DNA from: Acinetobacter baylyi DSM 14961 = CIP 107474 | GTDB lineage: Bacteria > Pseudomonadota > Gammaproteobacteria > Pseudomonadales > Moraxellaceae | Direction: 5' to 3' | Length of the DNA stretch: 64,000 bases | Assembly (NCBI RefSeq): GCF_000368685.1 | Contig: NZ_KB849625.1 | Location: forward strand, 434,001 to 498,000 | Part shown: positions 55,075 to 64,000 of the stretch, in pieces | Layout of the letters: every line of letters begins with the position of its first letter | How positions within the stretch are numbered: the stretch's first letter is position 1 | The notes under the pieces: generated by a model | Databases searched by the model: none | Seen by the model: the letters and a program-made list of their open reading frames with translations, nothing else | What the model was told of the DNA's origin: nothing | Translations under genes and position numbers: made by a program

Positions 55075-56156
55075 TTAATAAATAGTTTTAAAGTATTTAC
55101 TAAGCGCTGATTCTGCTCGTCTGTGCCTACAGTAATTCTTAGATATTGATTGATACGTGGTTTATTGAAATGACGCACAATAATCCCTTGTTCACGCAAT
55201 GCTTTTGCTAACTCAATTGCAACATGAGCAGGATGTGTCACAAAAATAAAGTTTGCCTTAGATGGCAATACGTCAAACCCTATAGTTTCAAGCTGCTCAA
55301 TCAATTGTTCGCGGCTTTGAATCACTTTTAAACACTGTTCTTCAAAATAAGCTTGATCTTCAAAAGATGCTACTGCCGCAGCTATGGCAAAACGATCAAT
55401 GGGATAAGAATTGAAACTGTTTTTCACTGCTTCAAGTGCAGCAATGAGATGTGCTTGTGCAAGTGCATACCCGACGCGTAAACCTGCCAGAGATCGTGAT
55501 TTTGAGGTGGTTTGACACACGACCAAATTATCATACTGGTTTACCAAACTCGCAGCAGATTCGGCACCAAAATCGACATAGGCTTCGTCAATTACGACTA
55601 CACGATCGGGATTATTCTTTAGAATTTGCTCAATGTTTTTCAATGAAAGCGCTATGCTGGTGGGTGCATTTGGATTAGCAATAATAATACCGCCATTATT
55701 CTGCTGATAATCTTCTACGACAATTTCGAAATGATCATTCAGTGGAATTTGTTTGGTTTGTACACCAAAGAACTGGCTATAAACTGGATAAAAGCTGTAG
55801 CTAATATCGGGATATAAAATTGGTTCATCTTGAATGAAGAATGCTTTAAAAATATGTGCAAGCACTTCATCTGAACCATTGCCTACAAACACCTGTTCCA
55901 CACTCAAATGCTGCTGTTTCGCAATTGCCTGTTTTAGCAATGATGCATCTGGATCAGGATATAAACGCAATGCGTCTGCCTGATCTACCAGTACAGTCTC
56001 TACTGCTGCTTTTACTTTAGGCGAAGGTGGATACGGATTTTCATTGGTATTGAGTTTAAGTAAGTTCTGGATTTTAGGTTGCTCACCAGGTACATAAGGC
56101 TCTAACTCACGAACCTCTGGACTCCAGAAACGCATTTTTTCATTAGTGACATTCAT
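55071..56156 (-). CDS. hisC: Histidinol-phosphate aminotransferase
   Basis: PLP enzyme of histidine synthesis, making histidinol phosphate from imidazole acetol phosphate. 361 aa; the PLP lysine is K219 in '[16 protein letters not shown]', with 'NPNAPTS' and 'DEAYVDF' for cofactor and substrate binding. Follows hisD by 79 bp, with a terminator-like hairpin in the gap (annotated). Start ATG with GAGAAT-type site nearby. Confidence 0.95.
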   Translation of the reverse strand: MNVTNEKMRFWSPEVRELEPYVPGEQPKIQNLLKLNTNENPYPPSPKVKAAVETVLVDQADALRLYPDPDASLLKQAIAKQQHLSVEQVFVGNGSDEVLAHIFKAFFIQDEPILYPDISYSFYPVYSQFFGVQTKQIPLNDHFEIVVEDYQQNNGGIIIANPNAPTSIALSLKNIEQILKNNPDRVVVIDEAYVDFGAESAASLVNQYDNLVVCQTTSKSRSLAGLRVGYALAQAHLIAALEAVKNSFNSYPIDRFAIAAAVASFEDQAYFEEQCLKVIQSREQLIEQLETIGFDVLPSKANFIFVTHPAHVAIELAKALREQGIIVRHFNKPRINQYLRITVGTDEQNQRLVNTLKLFIN

Positions 56157-56168
56157 CTTTCTATTCTC

Positions 56169-56191
56169 AAAAAAGGGCTGAAAATCAGCCC
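56169..56191 (-). terminator. Hairpin and T-run just before hisC
   Basis: On the minus strand gggctga / tcagccc (loop TTT) is followed by T6. It ends about 13 nt before the hisC start and lies within the hisD-hisC gap. It has terminator form and could reduce hisC expression. Confidence 0.7.
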
Positions 56192-56235
56192 CGTAGAGCA
56201 GTTACTAAGCTCTGATCTTGCTAAAATATTAATAC

Positions 56236-57525
56236 TTACTGATAACGATAACGTGCAGAACGTGCATGTGCATCCAGATTTTCCTGTTGAGCCAATACGT
56301 CTGCCGCCTTTGCCAAGCTTTTCACGCCTTCTTGCGAACACATGATCAAACTTGAACGTTTTTGAAAGTCATACACCCCAAGAGGCGATGAAAAACGTGC
56401 GGTACCCGATGTTGGTAATACATGATTCGGACCTGCACAGTAATCGCCAATCGCTTCTGGTGTATAGCGTCCCATAAAGATTGCACCTGCATGACGAATC
56501 TTCTGACTCATCGCTTCTGATTCATCCAGACACAGCTCTAAATGTTCAGGGGCCACCTGATTAATTAATTCAATGGCCTCATCACGATCCTTAACCAGAA
56601 CCAGTGCTCCACGATTTGCAATTGAAGTCCGCGCAATATCAGCTTTAGGTAATGCAGCTAAATGTTCTTCAATCGCTTGAGCGACTTCATCAAGTAATGC
56701 TTCATCTGGTGTAATAAAAATGGCTTGTGCAACGGTATCGTGTTCCGCTTGTGACAAAAGATCCATTGCCAACCATTTAGCATTATTCTGACCTTCTGCA
56801 TATACCAGAATTTCAGATGGACCGGCGATCATGTCAATTCCGACCTGACCGAAAACAGCGCGCTTAGCGGCCGCAACAAATCTGTTACCAGGTCCAGTAA
56901 TTTTATCTACTGCTGGAATAGTCTGGGTGCCATAAGCCAAAGCGGCAACAGCCTGCGCTCCACCTATCGTAAAAATACGGCTTACTCCAGCCAAATATGC
57001 CGCAGCCAAAACCAGAGAATTCAACTCACCATTTGGTGCTGGCACGACCATGATAATTTCTGGTACACCAGCCACATGTGCTGGAATTGCATTCATAAGT
57101 ACCGAAGACGGATAAGATGCCAAACCACCAGGGACATAAATACCGACACGATCTAAAGGTGTCACTTTTTGACCCAAGGTATTTCCCAATGCATCCACAT
57201 AGCTCCAACCTTCTTGCTTTTGAGCTTGGTGAAAACTGCGAATACGCTCCGCAGCCAATTCAAGGGCTTCACGTATTTCAGCCGTTAAGGCCTCAAATGC
57301 AGTTTTAAGTTGCTCTTGGGTCAGTTCCAAATCTGAAAATTGATGCGCTGGATGTCGATCAAACTGCTGAGTGAGCTTAAGAACATGTTCATCACCATAC
57401 TGACGTACATCAGCAATGATTTGGTCTACTGTTTTTAAAAGTTCAGGATCATTTACAGTTTCAAACGCTAACAGATCTGCAAAAACCTGTTTAAAGCTTT
57501 GATCTTGAGTCGATAAACGTCGCAT
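56236..57525 (-). CDS. hisD: Histidinol dehydrogenase
   Basis: Zinc- and NAD-dependent enzyme that performs the last two oxidations of histidine synthesis. 429 aa from the ATG at 57525. Motifs: '[20 protein letters not shown]', '[14 protein letters not shown]', 'AGPSEILV', the zinc-site 'LSQAEHDT' and 'VAPEHLEL'. Full length. hisG lies upstream on the same strand, separated by a terminator, so hisD probably has its own promoter. Confidence 0.96.
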   Translation of the reverse strand: MRRLSTQDQSFKQVFADLLAFETVNDPELLKTVDQIIADVRQYGDEHVLKLTQQFDRHPAHQFSDLELTQEQLKTAFEALTAEIREALELAAERIRSFHQAQKQEGWSYVDALGNTLGQKVTPLDRVGIYVPGGLASYPSSVLMNAIPAHVAGVPEIIMVVPAPNGELNSLVLAAAYLAGVSRIFTIGGAQAVAALAYGTQTIPAVDKITGPGNRFVAAAKRAVFGQVGIDMIAGPSEILVYAEGQNNAKWLAMDLLSQAEHDTVAQAIFITPDEALLDEVAQAIEEHLAALPKADIARTSIANRGALVLVKDRDEAIELINQVAPEHLELCLDESEAMSQKIRHAGAIFMGRYTPEAIGDYCAGPNHVLPTSGTARFSSPLGVYDFQKRSSLIMCSQEGVKSLAKAADVLAQQENLDAHARSARYRYQ

Positions 57526-57752
57526 CAATTTACCTACAAGGTGCTAAGTGAAAATAAGATCTTAGTGTACTCTTTTTCATGGCTTCTGTGGGTAATCAAC
57601 CATCAACAATCTTGCATTGTTTCATTGAAAATAGAGTTAACCGTTATTCTAAAAATTTATTCTGGTGGTGTAGGCTTAACACTTATACAGCTTGCATCAA
57701 CTGTAAGACCCTATATCTTAATCAAACAACAATAGTTACCTGTTCCAATGAC

Positions 57753-57778
57753 AAAAAACCGCCAGAATATGGCGGTTC
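57753..57778 (-). terminator. Intrinsic terminator after hisG
   Basis: aaccgcca / tggcggtt stem with a 5-base loop; the minus-strand 3' side has a T-run. 33 bp beyond the hisG stop, separating it from hisD. Confidence 0.85.
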
Positions 57779-57811
57779 TTGAATAAAATACGCAACTTGC
57801 TGATGTTAAGG

Positions 57812-59757
<1,946 letters not shown>

Positions 59758-60009
59758 TTAGGCTCCGAATAGACTTGCTTTACGCCATTCTTCTTTAGTC
59801 ATTGCACGGATAGTAACCGCATGGACTTCACCACTGGCAATATAAGAATTTAAAGGTGCATAGACTGCCTGCTGACGAGCGACAGTTCGTTTTCCTTCAA
59901 ACTGATCATCCACTATACGGAGGTCAAATTTTCCAGCTTGCCCACTTACCGCTACTTCCGACTCGGGAAAAGCTTCTTGTAAAATTTGTGTGAGCTGTTC
60001 ACTATTCAT
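59758..60009 (-). CDS. ibaG: BolA-family protein IbaG
   Basis: A small BolA-like protein (83 aa) that acts with monothiol glutaredoxins in iron-sulfur cluster handling. 'HAVTIRAMTKEEW' holds the conserved His of BolA proteins, and 'RQQAVYAPLNSYIASGEVHA' gives the family core. I chose the ATG at 60009 (MNSEQLTQ); an upstream in-frame ATG adds 19 residues. It is 6 bp before murA. Confidence 0.9.
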   Translation of the reverse strand: MNSEQLTQILQEAFPESEVAVSGQAGKFDLRIVDDQFEGKRTVARQQAVYAPLNSYIASGEVHAVTIRAMTKEEWRKASLFGA

Positions 60010-60101
60010 GGCTAGACCTCTTATACAACCTTGGGTGTAAAAACTCATCATTCTACTATAAATCATAGAGATAATTTAGTACGTCGCTACATTTTATACA
60101 T

Positions 60102-60130
60102 AAAAAAAGAGGCTAATCTCTAGCCTCTTT
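60102..60130 (-). terminator. Intrinsic terminator after hpf
   Basis: aaagaggcta / tagcctcttt, 10-bp stem, with a T-run on the minus strand (A7 on plus), 14 bp beyond the hpf stop. Confidence 0.85.
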
Positions 60131-60143
60131 AAAGATCAAAAAA

Positions 60144-60482
60144 TTAAATAGGAACAATAACTTGCTGATATGTACATTGTATTTTTCGATGTTTTTGTAA
60201 TTGACGTTTCAATTTTTCAGATAATTTTTTAATTGATGTATACATGTCATCAGCAGACGCTTGTGCAAAAAGTTCAATGCCTGGTAGGCGTACAATTGCT
60301 TCAGCAATATGATTTGAACTCCCTTTGTGCGTTCTTTTATCAATTTGATGATCTTTCGAAAGTTTCACCTGCATACTATTGACTTGATCTAAATGCTTGG
60401 TCATCTCACCAAATTTAGATTTGATATTTTCTTCAATGGCAGGTGTTATAGTTAAATGATGTCCACGAATTGTTATCTGCAT
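60144..60482 (-). CDS. hpf: Ribosome hibernation promoting factor
   Basis: Binds 30S subunits and promotes 100S ribosome dimers or idle ribosomes in stationary phase. 112 aa; N-terminal S30AE fold with 'MQITIRGHHLTITPAIEENI' and basic helix 'SIKKLSEKLKRQLQKHRK'. Short form, without the long C-terminal domain. I chose the ATG at 60482; the frame is open 5 codons upstream. Follows rpoN, the usual order. Confidence 0.92.
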   Translation of the reverse strand: MQITIRGHHLTITPAIEENIKSKFGEMTKHLDQVNSMQVKLSKDHQIDKRTHKGSSNHIAEAIVRLPGIELFAQASADDMYTSIKKLSEKLKRQLQKHRKIQCTYQQVIVPI

Positions 60483-60650
60483 AGTTCTATCCCTCACCTT
60501 CTATCAGGATATAAAGGTATAGCCAAATGATCTAAAGACAGAAATTAACTATAAAATGCAATCGTCAAATCATTTAAACTATTCCTTCGATGAAAAAAAA
60601 GATTCATTATTTTGCAACAATGAATCTCTAGAATAGACAGATTATGCAGA

Positions 60651-62099
60651 TCAGATCAAGACTTTTCTTTCAGAAGATGAGGGGATATGTAACGATTCAC
60701 GATATTTTGCAACGGTTCTACGCGCTACATCAATTCCTTCATCTTTGAGCATATTTGCAATAATATTATCCGACAAAGGTTTACGTGGATTTTCCGCAGA
60801 AATCATTTTTTTAATACGCGCACGAATCGCAGTTGAAGAACACTCTCCTCCAGAGGTTGTTCCGACATGACTTGAAAAAAAGTATTTCAATTCGAATAAG
60901 CCACGTGGAGTCAGCATATATTTATTGGTGGTTACCCGCGACACTGTTGACTCATGCAGCTCAACTTCCTCTGCCACATCACGCAGTACCAAAGGTTTCA
61001 TACCCTCGGGACCAATTTCGAAAAAATTACGTTGATGTTCAACAATACAGGTTGCAACTTTTAATAATGTTTTATGACGTTCATCAATGCTTTTTATAAA
61101 ATTTTTGGCTTCCAGCATCTGATTGCGCAGATACATGTTTCCATCACTCTGATCTGCTCTACGAATCATATTAGAATAGAATGAATTGATACGTAATTTG
61201 GGCATAATGTCAGGATTAAGCTGTACCTGCCAAGATTGATCTTTTTTAGTGACCACCACATCAGGAACTTGATAATCTGAATCCTGTGCTTCAAAGTCCA
61301 AGCCTGGATAAGGCTTTAATGTTTTAAGCAGCTCAATTGCCTCTTTTACTTGCAACATGGTCAAATTTGTAGATTTTAATAATTTATTTAAATCGTTACT
61401 CACAAGCAGTTCATAATATTTTAATAAACTTAAAGCTTCATTTCTTAAAGGTGTAAAAACATCAAGAACATCCAATTGAACTTTCAAACATTCTGCAAGA
61501 TTCTTTGAACCTACACCAACTGGATCAAGACGCTGGATATGCTTAAGCACAACCATCACCTCATCTGCCTCAATCTCTTCTTCAAGCCCTGCTTCTGACA
61601 ATAAATACTGTGCCGCTTCAATAATTTCTTCAATTTCGGCATCTAGAAAACCTTTCTCATCCAGACAATCTACAACGCAATAAGCAATTAACCGATCGAC
61701 AGTCGAAAAATGCAATAAATTTACTTGGGCCAAAATATGTTCTTTTAAAGTATGCTCAGCTTGACGATTATCTTCCCGTTCTTCATATTCTGGTGAAGCC
61801 AAAGCTGTAGATTGATGCGTATACACATCATCCCAATCGGTATCCACAGGAAGATCATTGGGTAAATGGTCCGCATTTAAATCCTGAGTTAGATCTCGGC
61901 TTTCTTTATTTTCTAAATGGGTTAAACTTTCTGCTGTACCCTCATCTTCTATTTTTTCAAGTAATGGATTACTATCTAATTGAATCTGGATTTCTTGTTC
62001 AAGCTCCAGACTTGATAATTGCAATAAACGAATCGCTTGTTGTAATTGAGGGGTAAGCGATAAAGAATTCGCGACTTTCAATCCAACAGATAACTTCAT
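60651..62099 (-). CDS. rpoN: RNA polymerase sigma-54 factor RpoN
   Basis: Sigma factor for -24/-12 promoters that need enhancer-binding proteins. 482 aa. Region I is the Gln/Leu-rich 'LSLTPQLQQAIRLLQLSSLE' (about 14-33), an acidic region II follows, then the core-binding domain. The RpoN box 'ARRTVAKYRE' near 465 binds the -24 element. Full length. It is upstream of hpf on the same strand. Confidence 0.96.
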   Translation of the reverse strand: MKLSVGLKVANSLSLTPQLQQAIRLLQLSSLELEQEIQIQLDSNPLLEKIEDEGTAESLTHLENKESRDLTQDLNADHLPNDLPVDTDWDDVYTHQSTALASPEYEEREDNRQAEHTLKEHILAQVNLLHFSTVDRLIAYCVVDCLDEKGFLDAEIEEIIEAAQYLLSEAGLEEEIEADEVMVVLKHIQRLDPVGVGSKNLAECLKVQLDVLDVFTPLRNEALSLLKYYELLVSNDLNKLLKSTNLTMLQVKEAIELLKTLKPYPGLDFEAQDSDYQVPDVVVTKKDQSWQVQLNPDIMPKLRINSFYSNMIRRADQSDGNMYLRNQMLEAKNFIKSIDERHKTLLKVATCIVEHQRNFFEIGPEGMKPLVLRDVAEEVELHESTVSRVTTNKYMLTPRGLFELKYFFSSHVGTTSGGECSSTAIRARIKKMISAENPRKPLSDNIIANMLKDEGIDVARRTVAKYRESLHIPSSSERKVLI

Positions 62100-62298
62100 A
62101 AAGCAATATCCTGACTACTATTATACAATGCAAAAAATATGCCGATATCATTGTTATAGCATAGGATTTAACTTTATCCTACAAAAAAAAATATTTCAGA
62201 AACAAATTATTTGTAAAATGCAGTTAAACCAAATTTATATATCCTTCCTACTATTAAATTCGCAAGTTTTTTTCTATTTAATTTATTTTCTACATAAA

Positions 62299-62331
62299 AA
62301 AAGCCCCCTGATTTTGATTCAGGGGGCTTTT
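62299..62331 (-). terminator. Intrinsic terminator of the rRNA operon
   Basis: aaaagccccctga / tcagggggctttt, 13-bp GC-rich stem with a short loop; lies beyond the 5S rRNA on the minus strand and ends the rRNA transcript. Confidence 0.9.
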
Positions 62332-62340
62332 ATATTTAAA

Positions 62341-62455
62341 AGCTGGCGATGACTTACTCTCACATGGCTAACGCCACACTACCATCAGCGCGAAGAGGTT
62401 TCACTTCTGAGTTCGGGAAGGGATCAGGTGGTTCACTCTTGCTATTGTCGCCAGC
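62341..62455 (-). rRNA. rrf: 5S ribosomal RNA
   Basis: About 115 nt on the minus strand. Terminal complementarity ('gctggcga' at the 5' side with 'tcgccagc' at the 3' side) and the internal 'cgaactcagaagtgaaac' segment identify bacterial 5S rRNA. Boundaries good to a few bases. No tRNA precedes it. Confidence 0.95.
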
Positions 62456-62650
62456 AAACTGTTTATGGACATTTTCGGGTCTTATTTTGACTGTGGATTG
62501 TATTTCACAGTGTGTGCCGTACTTTGTACCAAATGAGTTTAACGGATTGGACTATTGAGTCGGTATTGTAACTAGTTCATTAACTAAATCAAGTTTGAAT
62601 TGATCATTTGTATGAATTTATCTTGCATACAACAACTGTTTGGGTGTTGT
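62456..62650 (-). other. 23S-5S intergenic spacer
   Basis: About 195 bp between the 3' end of 23S and the 5' end of 5S rRNA. No tRNA or ORF seen; it should be removed during rRNA processing. Confidence 0.8.

Positions 62651-64000
<1,350 letters not shown>

Noticed and set aside
57541..57782. Two overlapping plus-strand ORFs between hisD and hisG
   Set aside because: Short, in overlapping frames, crossing the hisG terminator, with no ribosome binding site.
62128..62352. Plus-strand ORF of 74 codons upstream of rpoN
   Set aside because: AT-rich, Phe/Lys/Ile-heavy translation and runs through the rRNA terminator; likely chance.
62349..62558. Open reading frame of 69 codons on the plus strand
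   Set aside because: It overlaps the 5S rRNA gene and the spacer; no ribosome binding site and no protein-like composition.

Overview
The window is a 64 kb piece of a chromosome from an Acinetobacter species. This is judged from the A. baumannii-type OmpA, the BfmRS two-component pair beside nrdA, the filABCDEF locus, the order rpoN-hpf-ibaG-murA-hisG-hisD-hisC, and low-GC codon use. I see no insertion sequence, prophage, CRISPR array, integrase or tRNA. Most of the window is ordinary core genome, and the organism was inferred by eye without a database search.

Layout. 0.1-8 kb: a small unknown gene, bfmS/bfmR on the minus strand, then divergent nrdA, a new 42-codon membrane ORF and nrdB (class Ia ribonucleotide reductase). 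The nrdA upstream region carries a perfect DnaA box and a pair of NrdR-like boxes. 8-20.8 kb: small housekeeping genes (DUF1508, Nudix, YjdM, DUF2939, SRPBCC, RraB, rluA, ygfZ, dsbC, a Sel1 protein, AEC transporter, OYE reductase, a YncD/PqqU-like TonB receptor, mutM, parvulin, gamma-glutamylcyclotransferase). 20.9-29.3 kb: mscL, typA, a purine permease, rsmC, lysP, a compact mini-transcript region, then ompA. 29.7-33.1 kb: fimT, a thiolase, a VOC protein, ogt and sugE/gdx preceded by a guanidine-II riboswitch.

33.1-37.6 kb: a copper-resistance unit (His/Cys-rich periplasmic protein, copA, copB, a degenerate CDF-like membrane protein) followed by three DnaA-box repeats at an exact 24-bp period. 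37.6-45.5 kb: rpe, DUF2218, fghA with a C13 membrane peptidase, rsmJ, uppP, tsaB, gamma-carbonic anhydrase and two Nudix genes. 45.5-53.5 kb: filA to filF, a six-gene surface system. 53.7-62.1 kb: pabB, hisC, hisD, hisG, murA, ibaG, hpf and rpoN. The end holds 5S rRNA and the 3' part of 23S rRNA on the minus strand.

The most interesting system is fil. It has a secreted Cys-free subunit-like protein (FilA) with a strong terminator behind it, a FapD-like C39 peptidase (FilB), a FapF-like barrel with a disordered N-terminal arm (FilC), a FadL-like barrel (FilD), a secreted N/Q/S/T-rich protein (FilE) and an outer-membrane lipoprotein (FilF). Its part list resembles the Pseudomonas Fap functional-amyloid export system more than any pilus, despite the inherited 'pilus assembly' names.
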